Positions 54,709-63,539 of a DNA stretch of 64,000 nucleotides are shown piece after piece. The DNA is from Bog-564 sp035509915. GTDB taxonomy: Bacteria > Actinomycetota > Acidimicrobiia > Acidimicrobiales > UBA8190. Each line of letters begins with the position of its first letter. Position 1 is the first letter of the stretch. The notes under the pieces were generated by a model. It was not told where the DNA came from. It searched no databases and saw only the letters and a list, made by a program, of their open reading frames with translations. The stretch lies in assembly GCA_035509915.1 (NCBI GenBank), contig DATKIB010000172.1, positions 1-64,000 on the forward strand, given 5' to 3'. A program made the translations under genes and the position numbers.

Positions 54709-55692
54709 CTATGCCGTGCGCGACACTTCGTGGGGGAGACCGAGAGCTTCCTCTACAGCGGCCAGCAGCCGGACCGGGTCGGCGTGGGAGTGCAGAGGTT
54801 CCCCGTTGCCGACGGCTTCGGCGCCGTTCTGGCTTTCGACCGTTTTCACTGAGGGGCCGCTTTCTCGCCACGGAGATAGACGCCCAAGGTCGAGAAGCCC
54901 CATGCCGCCGGGCTTGCCGAGATAGAAGCCCTGGCCATACCGGCAGCCGAGGGCGCGCAACGTGTTGAGCTCGCCTTCGGTCTCGATGCCTTCTGCGACC
55001 ATCGAGGCGTTGTAGGCGTCGAGGCCGAAAGTGAGCAGCGCGGCGCCGAGCGCGCGACGAGCCGGGTCGAGGTCGATACCGCGCGTCAGTGTGATGTCCA
55101 GCTTGATCACGTCAGGGCGCAGGTTGAGGATGTGCCGGAAGCTCGAGAACCCCGAACCCGCGTCGTCTATCGCTAGCCGCAGGCCCTGCGACCGCAACTG
55201 AGAGATGGCTCCCTTGAACGAGTCGTAGTCGTCTATGCCGGTGTGCTCGGTCAGCTCGAGCACGACGCGTTCGGCAGCGACGTCCGCGATGACGGAGCGG
55301 AACTCGGGGGAGACCATCGTCGTCGGCGAGGCGTTGAGCGACAGGTAGATGCCTCGCGGGAGCTTCCTCAGCTGTTGGAGCGCCGCTTCTACCGCTGCGA
55401 CCTCGAGCTCCACGTCCCTACCGACGTCCGCCGCCTCCGCGAACCAGTGATCCGGAGGCCTCACGGGTGGTGCGAGAAAGCGCGATAGCGCTTCGGCACC
55501 CACCGTCGAGCCGGTGCGCAGGTCGACTATGGGCTGGAAGACCATCTCGAGCGCGCCCAACGCGACGTTGACGCGAAGCTGCTTCTCCGAGCGCTCGGCT
55601 TCTGCTTTGTTCTCGACCTCCAAGAGGCGACGATGCCTGGGGCGCGCGCGCATCAACGCATGTTGGACTGCCGCCCTGCCGGCTGCGCTCAA
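54709..55692 (-). CDS. EAL domain cyclic-di-GMP phosphodiesterase-type protein
   Basis: About 327 residues, mainly one EAL domain. All catalytic positions are present: AEALSRF (the EAL Glu), Asn in SLNASP, Glu in VVLELTEHTG, the double Asp in AIDDAGSGFSS, Lys in VIKLDITL, Glu in VAEGIETEGEL and GQGFYLGKP. No GGDEF, PAS or membrane part is seen. It should hydrolyse cyclic di-GMP to pGpG. The start is uncertain: TTG at 55692 has a G-run at good spacing, ATG at 55653 is the alternative. The C-terminal 70 residues are poorly conserved. Confidence 0.85.
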   Translation of the reverse strand: MSAAGRAAVQHALMRARPRHRRLLEVENKAEAERSEKQLRVNVALGALEMVFQPIVDLRTGSTVGAEALSRFLAPPVRPPDHWFAEAADVGRDVELEVAAVEAALQQLRKLPRGIYLSLNASPTTMVSPEFRSVIADVAAERVVLELTEHTGIDDYDSFKGAISQLRSQGLRLAIDDAGSGFSSFRHILNLRPDVIKLDITLTRGIDLDPARRALGAALLTFGLDAYNASMVAEGIETEGELNTLRALGCRYGQGFYLGKPGGMGLLDLGRLSPWRESGPSVKTVESQNGAEAVGNGEPLHSHADPVRLLAAVEEALGLPHEVSRTA

Positions 55693-55913
55693 CGTTGCCC
55701 CCCGCTGCGACAATCGGCCACGGGTAGTGATCCCGTTGTCGCCTTTATGTCCCCTCTCGCCCAGGATACCAACCCACCCCCTGCAGTTGTCGAGGGAACA
55801 GGTGTTCGATGACTCCGGATCCGCGGCTCGGCACTGGGGCAGACTGGGCGGCGTGGTGAGGAAGGTCGGGCCAGTGACGACGGTCGGAAAACCGGCCTGA
55901 GGGAATTGCTCGC

Positions 55914-56957
55914 GTGCTCGATCTGGTCCTCTCGAAGCCGGCGATGGTGCTCGGCACCGTCGCATCCGCGCTCTGGGCCCTGGGCAGCGTGCTCGACGGC
56001 CTCGCCTACGCTGTGCTCAGCTCCCCTGGGGACCTCACCACGACCGACCACCTGGCGACGGCCGGCGCATGGCTGTCCTTCGTGTCGGGGCTTGTCCTGC
56101 TGTGCGCCGTCGTCTACGTGGCTTGGGGCCTTCTCGCGCAGAGGCGATGGCAGCAGATGTGGGAAGCGGCGGCAGCCGGGCTGGCGACGCTGGTGTTCGC
56201 TATAGGGCTGCTCGTAGCTGCGACCCAAGCCACCAACGTCTCAGAAGCGGCGAACGTGGTGGCCGCCGTCGGTGTCGGCGGGTGGGCTGCCCTGTTGGTG
56301 GTGGGAGCGGCGAGGCGCGCGCTGTCGGAGCAGGCTTCCCCCGGCGTGCAGCGCCAGGCGGGTTTGCGGCTCGCTGCTGCGGGATCGTTGATCGTCGCAG
56401 CGATCGGCTTCGGGCTGCCGAACGCCTCGCTCGACGACGCCACCCTCGCAGTAGCCAACGCCGTGGTGTTCGTCGCGGCGTTCGCGGCGCTCGTGACAGT
56501 GCTCTCGATTGCGCGCGCACGAGGCCTTCTCGTGACGAGGCAATTCCAGTTCCTTGCGCTCGGTCTGTGGGTCCTCGTGGCGGGGGAGGTGGTCCGTTGT
56601 GTCGCGAGCGGAATTGTCTTCGGTCCACCGCCGTACTCGGTGACCTCGATCCGTGTCGGGCTCTCGCTCCCCGCTTTCGTCGGGGCGGTGGGTTTCGTGG
56701 TGCTGGGGTGGGCAGCGCTCGGTCGTGTGGGCGAGCTGGCGACGTCGGTCGCTCTCGGCCAGGCCTGGTACCCGGCATCCGGGTCTGGTCAGGCTGCACC
56801 CGCGACGTGGGCCGGACCACCCGAAGCGGCGATCTCGGTCCCGCCTTCTTGGCAGCCCGATCCGGCGGGCAGGCACGAAGTGCGCTGGTGGGACGGTGTC
56901 CGCTGGACAGAGCACGTCCTCGACCGGGGCCAGCCGTCCGTGGACCCTCCCTCCTGA
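55914..56957 (+). CDS. Polytopic membrane protein with C-terminal DUF2510 domain
   Basis: A 347-residue protein with about seven helices over residues 10-275 and then an Ala/Pro linker. The C-terminal 35 residues are a DUF2510 module, WQPDPAGRHEVRWWDGVRW followed by TEHV, a small actinobacterial domain with the repeated W-x-D pattern. Its role is unknown. GTG start at 55914, divergent from the EAL gene. It precedes a gene for a secreted coiled-coil protein. Confidence 0.75.
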   Translation: MLDLVLSKPAMVLGTVASALWALGSVLDGLAYAVLSSPGDLTTTDHLATAGAWLSFVSGLVLLCAVVYVAWGLLAQRRWQQMWEAAAAGLATLVFAIGLLVAATQATNVSEAANVVAAVGVGGWAALLVVGAARRALSEQASPGVQRQAGLRLAAAGSLIVAAIGFGLPNASLDDATLAVANAVVFVAAFAALVTVLSIARARGLLVTRQFQFLALGLWVLVAGEVVRCVASGIVFGPPPYSVTSIRVGLSLPAFVGAVGFVVLGWAALGRVGELATSVALGQAWYPASGSGQAAPATWAGPPEAAISVPPSWQPDPAGRHEVRWWDGVRWTEHVLDRGQPSVDPPS

Positions 56958-57085
56958 CTCGGATATTCCCAGGTCACAGCCTCGAAGCAGGAATCGCGGT
57001 TGTCCCGGCTCTAGGTCGCGGGCTAGATTTTCGGGCCGTTGTGTCTCGCGCCCGGTCCGCAGCGGCTGCGAGGTCAGGGCGAAGC

Positions 57086-58060
57086 GTGACGAGCCTCAGC
57101 AAGGTTCGCCCTGCCCTCGTCTCGGCTCTCGCTGCTGCGACCTCCCTATCGGTGGTCGTGGCGTCGCGTCCCGCCGCGGCCGACCAAGTCTCGAGCTTGA
57201 AGGCAGAGGCGACCGCCGTCTCACAAGAGCTCGTGCAGGCGCAACTGATCGTCGGCGCATACCAGCAGCAGTACTCGGTCGCTTCCGCGAAGGTCTCGGC
57301 AGACGCGAGGGCCATGGCCGAGACCGGACAGCAGATACAGCAGGACGAGCAACAGATCGACGAGTACTCGAGCGAGGTGCGCAAGCAAGCGGTCGCGTCC
57401 TACATGGACAGCGGCGCCCAGGTGCTCGGCTCGGCCGACGCTCTTTTCACCGCCAACGAAGAGACGCTCCAGGTGGAGAACGAGTACGCCTCGGTTGCCG
57501 CAGGCAGCATCGACACTGCGCTCGACCAGCTGCGCACCTCTCAGCGCCAGCTCCAGGCTCAGCAGGCGGAGCTTCAGCAGCAAGAGGCGACCGACCAGTC
57601 CGACCAGTCCCGGCAGGCGAGCTACCTGAGCCAGGCCGACCAGGGCGCCCAGCAGCTCCAAGCGGTGCAGAGCCAGGTGACGGGACAGCTCGCCCAGGCG
57701 GTGCAGGCTCAGGCGGCGGCCCAGGAGGCGGCGGCAGCCGCGGCGGTCGCCGCTGCACAACGGGCTTCGACCTCGCACGGCGGGCCCGCGGGTGCTGACC
57801 CGGCTCTCAACGCCTTCCTCCAGTGTGTCGTGCAAGCCGAGTCGGGAGGCGACTACGGAGCGGTCTCACCGAACGGCCTCTACATGGGCGCCTTCCAGTT
57901 CAGCCAGTCGACCTGGAACTCAGCGGCGCAGGCTGCGGGCCGCCCGGACCTGGTGGGAGTCCCGCCCAACCAGGCCTCGAAGGCTGATCAGGACACCGTG
58001 GCGGTCGCCCTCTACTCGCTCGACGGCGAGCAGCCCTGGCTCGGGGACCGCTGCGCCTGA
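57086..58060 (+). CDS. Secreted coiled-coil protein with Rpf/transglycosylase-like domain
   Basis: A 324-residue exported protein. Signal sequence to about residue 34 (SALAAATSLSVVVASRPAAA). Residues 35-230 form a long Gln/Ala-rich coiled coil (SSLKAEATAVSQELVQAQLI; ALDQLRTSQRQLQAQQAELQ). The C-terminal 80 residues are a lysozyme-like domain, LQCVVQAESGGDYGAVSPNG followed by YMGAFQFSQSTW and GVPPNQASKADQ, in which the Glu of QAESGG is the expected catalytic residue. The plan is like cell-wall hydrolases and resuscitation factors controlled by coiled-coil regulation. GTG start at 57086. Confidence 0.8.
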   Translation: MTSLSKVRPALVSALAAATSLSVVVASRPAAADQVSSLKAEATAVSQELVQAQLIVGAYQQQYSVASAKVSADARAMAETGQQIQQDEQQIDEYSSEVRKQAVASYMDSGAQVLGSADALFTANEETLQVENEYASVAAGSIDTALDQLRTSQRQLQAQQAELQQQEATDQSDQSRQASYLSQADQGAQQLQAVQSQVTGQLAQAVQAQAAAQEAAAAAAVAAAQRASTSHGGPAGADPALNAFLQCVVQAESGGDYGAVSPNGLYMGAFQFSQSTWNSAAQAAGRPDLVGVPPNQASKADQDTVAVALYSLDGEQPWLGDRCA

Positions 58061-58109
58061 GATCCTCCCGGCTCGGCCGGGTGCCTGCGGCCAGAAGAAT
58101 GTGACCCTG

Positions 58110-58126
58110 GACCACGAATAGTGGTC
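58110..58126. promoter_or_regulatory. 17-bp palindrome upstream of the CAP-like gene
   Basis: GACCAC-GAATA-GTGGTC, perfect 6-bp arms, with further GACC words at 58103 and 58131. It lies 47 bases before the GTG at 58173, between the two secreted-protein genes; a regulator site or small hairpin. A GC hairpin (CCCGGC-TCG-GCCGGG) also follows the stop of the preceding gene. Confidence 0.4.
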
Positions 58127-58172
58127 AAATGACCCGGTTAAGTGATAAAGAGCTTCGTCCGATACTCTCCGT

Positions 58173-59207
58173 GTGGAACGCAACAACACGGAGAGTGCAC
58201 GGAGGCCGGTCTCCCGGATCGCCAGGGAGCTCGCCAGGCAGAGCGCAGTGCGGCTCGCCGTGCTGGTCGGGATGGGCACCATGGGACTCATCGGCACGGT
58301 GGCCCTGCTCCCTAAGCAGGCCGACGCCACGACCGTGACCACCGCCGCCAGCAGGCACGGGACGCTGGTCTCCCGTTCCCACCAGACGCCGGTCTTCCCC
58401 TCCTCACCGGCGCCGCAGGCCCCGGCGAGCACCACGGTCCCGGCTCCGACCCCGACGCAGGCCCAGGCCAGCCCCTCCAGCCCCGCCCAGACCGTCACCT
58501 TGGTGCGGAACCCGACACCGACGCCGGCGCCGACCCCCACCCCAGCACCGACCCCTTCGCCCGCGGCGCCGAGTGCGACCCGCGGGATCGTTCCTCCCGC
58601 CAACCCGTCGTCCAACATCGCCCCTTCCCCGAACTTCCTGTCGAGTTGCTCCGGCTCGGCCTACGACGACTCGGGCTCGTGCGTGGGAGCGACCCTCGCC
58701 GCCATCGACAACGGGCGCCAGGCGGAAGGGCTGCCCGCCATGAGCCTCCCTGGCAACTGGCAGAGCCTCACGCCCCAGGAGCAGCTCTTCGTTGCCACCA
58801 ACCTCGAGCGCACCGCACGGGGGCTCCCTGCGCTCAGCCAGATGTCCTCAGCTCTCGACCAGGCGTCACAGGTCGGAGCGGCCTCGAACGCCGACCCCGT
58901 CCCCCCCGGAGGCTTCTCCTTCGTCCAATGGGGATCGAACTGGGCGGGAGCGCTCGGCAATCCTCTCGAGGCCATCTACTACTGGATGTACGACGACGGG
59001 CCCGGATCGAACAACATCGACTGCACCGCCAGCAACTCTTCGGGGTGCTGGGGGCACCGCGACAACGTGCTCATCTCGCTGTCAGGCGCAGTTCTCGAGA
59101 TGGGAACGGGATTCGTCTCCAGCTCCTACCAGGGCACCCCGAGCTGGACCGAGCTGCTCGTCGGTGCCAACGCTCCTTCCGCCGCCGACTACACCTGGCA
59201 GGGATAG
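58173..59207 (+). CDS. Secreted CAP-like (SCP/PR1-type) domain protein
   Basis: A 344-residue exported protein. A signal/anchor helix at about 28-47 (LAVLVGMGTMGLIGTVALLP) is followed by about 90 residues of Pro/Thr/Ala repeats (TPTPAPTPTPAPTPSP), a wall-spanning linker. The C-terminal 180 residues contain LFVATNLERTARGLPALSQM, WGSNWAGALGNPLEAIYYWM and SSGCWGHRDNVLISLSG, like the CAP superfamily with its helix and HRDN-type His. Related proteins are extracellular and often metal-dependent. GTG start at 58173 without a clear ribosome site. Confidence 0.7.
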   Translation: MERNNTESARRPVSRIARELARQSAVRLAVLVGMGTMGLIGTVALLPKQADATTVTTAASRHGTLVSRSHQTPVFPSSPAPQAPASTTVPAPTPTQAQASPSSPAQTVTLVRNPTPTPAPTPTPAPTPSPAAPSATRGIVPPANPSSNIAPSPNFLSSCSGSAYDDSGSCVGATLAAIDNGRQAEGLPAMSLPGNWQSLTPQEQLFVATNLERTARGLPALSQMSSALDQASQVGAASNADPVPPGGFSFVQWGSNWAGALGNPLEAIYYWMYDDGPGSNNIDCTASNSSGCWGHRDNVLISLSGAVLEMGTGFVSSSYQGTPSWTELLVGANAPSAADYTWQG

Positions 59208-59230
59208 CCGGACCGAGAGGTTCAGCCGTC

Positions 59231-59701
59231 CTATCGGCCGAGCGCGTCCGACACCAACCTGAGCAGTTCCTGGGGGCGAAACGGCTTCTGTAGGTAGGCG
59301 AGCACCTTTCCCGAAAGGCGCTCGCGGTCCTCGTCGTCGATCACGTATGCGGAGACGAGGATGGTGGGCGGCGGGTGGCTGAGGCGCTGGAGCATCGTGA
59401 TGCCGTCGAGCCTCGGCATGCGGACGTCGACCACCATCGCACCGACCCGCCTGTGCGACAGCTCCTGGAGAGCGTGCTCACCATCTGAGGCCTCGCCCGT
59501 GGTCAGCCCGGCGGTATCGAGGATCTCGCAGATCGAGCTGCGCACGCTGTCCTCGTCGTCGACCACCAGGACGTCGACAGCGGGTGGCGATCCGGGCCCG
59601 CCCGTGGGCTCGTGCTGCGGGCGCAACCGTGCCGACAGAGTCCCGTCCGAGCGCGCAGGCGCTAGAGGACGACGCGATTGAACAGTCCCGCCGCTCTGCA
59701 C
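59231..59701 (-). CDS. Single-domain response regulator (receiver)
   Basis: After an N-terminal extension of about 40 residues comes a receiver: VLVVDDEDSVRSSICEIL, phospho-acceptor Asp in AMVVDVRMPRLDGITML, the switch TILVSAYVIDDEDRE and Lys in YLQKPFRPQELLRLV. No output domain. It shares the same layout and many residues with the receiver at 32228-32671, so the two are paralogues. No kinase is adjacent. Confidence 0.75.
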   Translation of the reverse strand: MQSGGTVQSRRPLAPARSDGTLSARLRPQHEPTGGPGSPPAVDVLVVDDEDSVRSSICEILDTAGLTTGEASDGEHALQELSHRRVGAMVVDVRMPRLDGITMLQRLSHPPPTILVSAYVIDDEDRERLSGKVLAYLQKPFRPQELLRLVSDALGR

Positions 59702-59789
59702 GGCCCGATCCTATAAGTGGCCCGGCCGGCGGGCACGGGCCGGCACGGGTGGAGATGGAAGAAGCGCCCGTCCTCGTAGCCTGTGGCCG

Positions 59790-60476
59790 ATGACGGCGGT
59801 AGTGAGCCCGGTTGCCTACGGCACAGCTGTGGCCTTCGGGGCGGTCTGCTGCTTCTGGCTGTGCGTGGAGGCCCGAAGGCGCCCCGGCCCCTGGACCCGC
59901 ATCGCGGCGCGTGCCCTTGGGACAGTGCTCGCTGCGGACGCGGTCAGCTTCGTGGCCGCGCTCGCGGTGCACGGAAAGTTCTCGGCCAAGACCTCGCTCC
60001 CGCTGGCGCTGTGCGACGCGGCCCTGATCGTTGCAGCCGTCGCCTGCTGGTGGCCCGTCCCGGTGCTCGTGGAGCTCACGTACTTCTGGGGACTGGCCGG
60101 GACACTGCAGGCGATCATCACGCCCGACCTCAACGTGGCGTTCCCGCACCTCGAGTTCTTCCAGTACGTGGCAGGACACGTGGGGATCGTGGTGGTAGCG
60201 CTCTACCTGGTGGTCGGCGTGCGCCTGAAGCCGCGCCCGAAGGCCGTGCCGCGCGTGCTCGGGATCACCGCCGGGTACACCGCGCTGGTCGGGCTGGTGG
60301 ACGCCGCTTCGGGGGCCAACTACATGTTCCTGCGCAGCCCTCCTTCCAACTGGACCCTGCTTCGCGTCCTCGGGCCGTGGCCGTGGTACGTGCTGAGCGC
60401 GACCGGAGTGGCCCTTGTGCTCCTCACCGTCCTCGACGCTCCCTTCTGGGCGGCTCGTCGTGTCGCCGTCCCCTGA
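59790..60476 (+). CDS. TIGR02206 (YwaF) family membrane protein
   Basis: A 228-residue integral membrane protein with about seven helices. The family phrases are SLPLALCDAALIVAAVACWW, YFWGLAGTLQAIITPDLNVA and the following His-rich helix (FFQYVAGHVGIVVVALYLVV), then NYMFLRSPPSNWTLL. Function unknown. ATG at 59790; its stop overlaps the MFS start as TGATG, so the two are co-translated. Confidence 0.85.
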   Translation: MTAVVSPVAYGTAVAFGAVCCFWLCVEARRRPGPWTRIAARALGTVLAADAVSFVAALAVHGKFSAKTSLPLALCDAALIVAAVACWWPVPVLVELTYFWGLAGTLQAIITPDLNVAFPHLEFFQYVAGHVGIVVVALYLVVGVRLKPRPKAVPRVLGITAGYTALVGLVDAASGANYMFLRSPPSNWTLLRVLGPWPWYVLSATGVALVLLTVLDAPFWAARRVAVP

Positions 60477-61756
60477 TGTCCGTGGCCGACTCGGAGGACG
60501 CACGGCCGTCCCTCGACCTACGCGGGTGGCGCGACCCTGCCGTCATGGCGCTCGCGTTCATGGCGCTCGCCTCGGGGTTCGGGCAATTCGGAGCGGTCTC
60601 CGCCCTCGGCGACGTCGCCAAGACCTTCGGCCACGTGACCCACGGCACCTCGATCGCCGAACAGGCGGGGCTGTCGGGTACCGAGCTCGGTATCGGTCTA
60701 GCGGTGCTGCGCCTCGCATCGCTCGGGGGCCTGCCCCTCGCCGGCATCGCAGACCGCTTCGGCCGCCGCAAGATGCTGCTCCTCACGTGCGCGCTGGGCC
60801 TGGCGTTCACAATGGCAGCAGCTGGCAGCCCCGGGTACTGGTGGTTCGTCGTCATATTCGCTCTGGGCCGCCCGCTTCTGAGCGCCACGAACGCCCTCGC
60901 GCAGGTCGGAGCGGCAGAGGAGACCGCTTCCGCGGACCGGGCCAAGGCGATCGCGCTGATCGCAGCCGGTTACGGGATCGGGAGCGGGTTGACGGCCATC
61001 GTGCACGGTCTCGCCGGGTCGATCGGGTTCCGCGGCGTCTTCGCCCTGGCGGTGGTGCCGTTGGTGGGCGTCTTCTTCGTGCGCAAGTGGCTGGTGGAAC
61101 CCGGACGCTTCGCCGTCTCCGCCGCGGCGGCCACGCATCCGTTCCCCGTGCTCGGTGCGGTGGGCCCGGCATTTCGCAGGCGCCTGTTGGTGGTGGCGGC
61201 GCTCGCCTTCGCCCTGTCGGTGGTGAGCGGGCCGGCGAACAGCTTCGTCTTCGTGTACGCGGAGAACGTCCTCGGGCTCTCCGCGGCCGTCGCAGCCGGG
61301 ATGGTCGTGGTGGCCGGCGCGTTCGGGCTGGCTGGACTGCTGTTCGGGCGCTGGCTCGCCGACCGCTTCGGCAGGCGCCCGACCGGCGCCTTCGCGATGA
61401 TGGCGATGGCTCTGACGGCCGTCGTGACATACAGCGGATCGCGCACTGCGCTGTTCGTCGGCTACGAGTTGGCTGTCTTCTCGGCGTCGACGTTTGCTCC
61501 GGCCGCCGGGGCACTTCTGAACGAGCTGTTCCCCACGTCGGTGCGAGCCTCGGTGTCCGGTTGGAACGTGGCCGCCGGGGTGATCGGCGCCGTCGTGGGG
61601 CTGGTCGTCTTCGGCTCAGTAGCCGACGTCGGCAACCGCTTCGCGATCGGAGCCGTCGTGACCTTCTTGCCGGTGGTGGTCGCGCCGGCGCTGTTCCTAC
61701 TGCTCCCCGAGACCAAGGGCCGCGAGCCGGAGGAGCTGTGGCCAGAGGGCACGTGA
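60476..61756 (+). CDS. MFS transporter
   Basis: A 426-residue major facilitator with 12 helices. Loop motifs ADRFGRRKMLL (between helices 2 and 3) and ADRFGRRPTGAF (between 8 and 9) are the duplicated MFS signature; the C terminus ends in LLPETKGREPEELW, the sugar-porter-like PETKG motif. It probably transports a small organic solute by proton coupling. ATG at 60476 in a TGATG overlap. Confidence 0.87.
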   Translation: MSVADSEDARPSLDLRGWRDPAVMALAFMALASGFGQFGAVSALGDVAKTFGHVTHGTSIAEQAGLSGTELGIGLAVLRLASLGGLPLAGIADRFGRRKMLLLTCALGLAFTMAAAGSPGYWWFVVIFALGRPLLSATNALAQVGAAEETASADRAKAIALIAAGYGIGSGLTAIVHGLAGSIGFRGVFALAVVPLVGVFFVRKWLVEPGRFAVSAAAATHPFPVLGAVGPAFRRRLLVVAALAFALSVVSGPANSFVFVYAENVLGLSAAVAAGMVVVAGAFGLAGLLFGRWLADRFGRRPTGAFAMMAMALTAVVTYSGSRTALFVGYELAVFSASTFAPAAGALLNELFPTSVRASVSGWNVAAGVIGAVVGLVVFGSVADVGNRFAIGAVVTFLPVVVAPALFLLLPETKGREPEELWPEGT

Positions 61757-61783
61757 CGAGCCGAGCGGATCGACAGGGCTAGC

Positions 61784-62650
61784 TCAGCCCTTCACGGCGC
61801 CGGCGGTGAGTCCCCGCACGAGCTGCTTCTGGAACGCGAAGAGCAGCACGAATATCGGCAGCGCAGCGAGGATCGTCCCCGCGAAGACCACGTCCAGGCG
61901 GTTGAACTGGGTCACGCTCAGCTGGCGAAGACCGATCTGGACGGTGCGCACGCTGTTGGTCTGGGTCACGATGAGCGGCCAGAGGTACTGGTTCCACGAG
62001 GTGAGAAACGCATATATCCCGAAAGCGGCTACGACTGGGCGGTTGAGCGGTAGCACTACCCGGGTCAGAAAGCTCATGTGCCCGTAGCCGTCGAGCTTGG
62101 CGGCGTCGCGCAGCTCGGGTGGGACGCCTCTGAAGGCTTGCCGGAAAAGGAACACACCGATCCCGCTGCCGACGAAGGGCACTATCAACGCGGGAAAGGA
62201 GTTGTACCACCCGAGGGCCTGCACGGTGCGGTAGTTCGGGATGATCGTCGCCTCCAACGGGACCATGAGCGTCGCGAGGCACAGCGCGAATGCCAGCCCG
62301 CGCAGAGGGAACCGCACGAAAGCGAAGGCGTACCCTGCCAGCACCGACGTGATCAGCTGGGCTGCCACGGTCGCCAGCGTGACGATGGCGCTGTTGCGCA
62401 GGTAGATGCCGAGGTGAGCCTCGCTGAAGGCGGTGGCGAAGCTCCCCCAGAGCGGGTGCAACGGGAAGAGGGTGGGCGGTCGCGAGCCGATCTTCTGCGA
62501 GGGTAGGAGGGCGTCCACGAGCGTCACGTAGATCGGGAAGAGCACCACCCCCGCCATGGCGACGAGCAGTAGGTAGCGCACGACCCGCCGCGCCACGAGC
62601 CGGGCTCTTTGCCCGGCGGGGCTCCGACCGCCTCGCCCGTCAGTTGGCAT
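61784..62650 (-). CDS. Carbohydrate ABC transporter permease (MalG-like)
   Basis: A 288-residue inner-membrane permease of the CUT1 family. After the first helix and a periplasmic loop (KIGSRPPTLFPLHPLWGSFA) come the core helices and the EAA loop ELRDAAKLDGYGHMSFLTRV with LPLNRPVVAAF, which docks to the ATPase. It works with the MalF-like permease whose gene overlaps its start by 11 bases. The sugar is unknown. Confidence 0.92.
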   Translation of the reverse strand: MPTDGRGGRSPAGQRARLVARRVVRYLLLVAMAGVVLFPIYVTLVDALLPSQKIGSRPPTLFPLHPLWGSFATAFSEAHLGIYLRNSAIVTLATVAAQLITSVLAGYAFAFVRFPLRGLAFALCLATLMVPLEATIIPNYRTVQALGWYNSFPALIVPFVGSGIGVFLFRQAFRGVPPELRDAAKLDGYGHMSFLTRVVLPLNRPVVAAFGIYAFLTSWNQYLWPLIVTQTNSVRTVQIGLRQLSVTQFNRLDVVFAGTILAALPIFVLLFAFQKQLVRGLTAGAVKG

Positions 62651-63539
62651 AGAAGACCCTTCGCTGGAAGTACCAGAACTGGGCGAACGTGAGAACGAGG
62701 AGGATCACGAACAGCGACACCGACAGCACAGCGGCGGACCCGAAGTTGTCGTACTGGAACGCCTGCTGGTACAGGTCGTAGATCAGCACCAGGGTGTGGT
62801 TGTTGGGCCCGCCCTGGGTCAGGATGTCGATCTGGCCGAAGGCCTGGAAGCCTGCGATCGTGCCGACGATGACTGCGAAGAAGATCATCGGCGACAGCAG
62901 CGGGATCGTCACGTGCCGGAAGCGGAACCAGGACGACGCTCCGTCCACCCGCGCCGCCTCGAGCAGGTCGTCGGGCACAGCCTGGAGAGCAGCGCTCATG
63001 AGGATGAACGTGAAGCCGATGTTCTGCCAGATGGTGACCACCGACACCGCGGGTAGCGCGAGCGACGAGCTCTGGAGGAGGCCAGCGCCGCCCTGGCGGC
63101 CGAGCCAGTAGTTGAGAAGCCCGATCTGGGGGTTCAGCAGGGTCAGGAAGACGACCGACGCGACCGCTGTGGAGGTCGCCACGGTGGAGGAGTAGACGGT
63201 CCGGAAGATCCGTATGCCCGCCAGCCGCTGGTTGGCCAGCACGGCGAGGGCGATACCCAGGACTATCCCGGCAGGGACGGTGTAGAGCACGAACTGCACC
63301 GAGCGCCACAGGTCGTCGCGGAACTCGCTCGAGCGGAGCACCGAGGAGTATTGCGATACCCCGACGTAGTGCGCCGGGAGGTTGGGCGCGGGAGGTGAGG
63401 TGAAGAAACCCAGATACGCGGTCTTCACCAGGGGGTAGAAAACGAAGACGCCGAACGCCACGAGCGCCGGCAGCACGAACAGGTAGCCGGCACCGGCCTC
63501 CCTCACGGTCCTGCTGAGCCTGCGTCTGCCCTCAGGCAT
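62640..63539 (-). CDS. Carbohydrate ABC transporter permease (MalF-like)
   Basis: A 299-residue CUT1 permease with six helices; EAA loop LLEAARVDGASSWFRFRHVT, then IPLLSPMIFFAVIVG. The segment LFVLPALVAFGVFVFYPLVK is the usual first helix. It overlaps the ATPase gene upstream by 8 bases and the second permease downstream, so the three subunits are tightly coupled. Confidence 0.92.
   Translation of the reverse strand: MPEGRRRLSRTVREAGAGYLFVLPALVAFGVFVFYPLVKTAYLGFFTSPPAPNLPAHYVGVSQYSSVLRSSEFRDDLWRSVQFVLYTVPAGIVLGIALAVLANQRLAGIRIFRTVYSSTVATSTAVASVVFLTLLNPQIGLLNYWLGRQGGAGLLQSSSLALPAVSVVTIWQNIGFTFILMSAALQAVPDDLLEAARVDGASSWFRFRHVTIPLLSPMIFFAVIVGTIAGFQAFGQIDILTQGGPNNHTLVLIYDLYQQAFQYDNFGSAAVLSVSLFVILLVLTFAQFWYFQRRVFYAN

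Noticed and set aside
58061..58172. A cyclic-di-AMP (ydaO-type) riboswitch before the CAP-like gene
   Set aside because: Such riboswitches often precede wall-hydrolase genes, but this gap is only 112 bases and I see only two small hairpins, not the required core.
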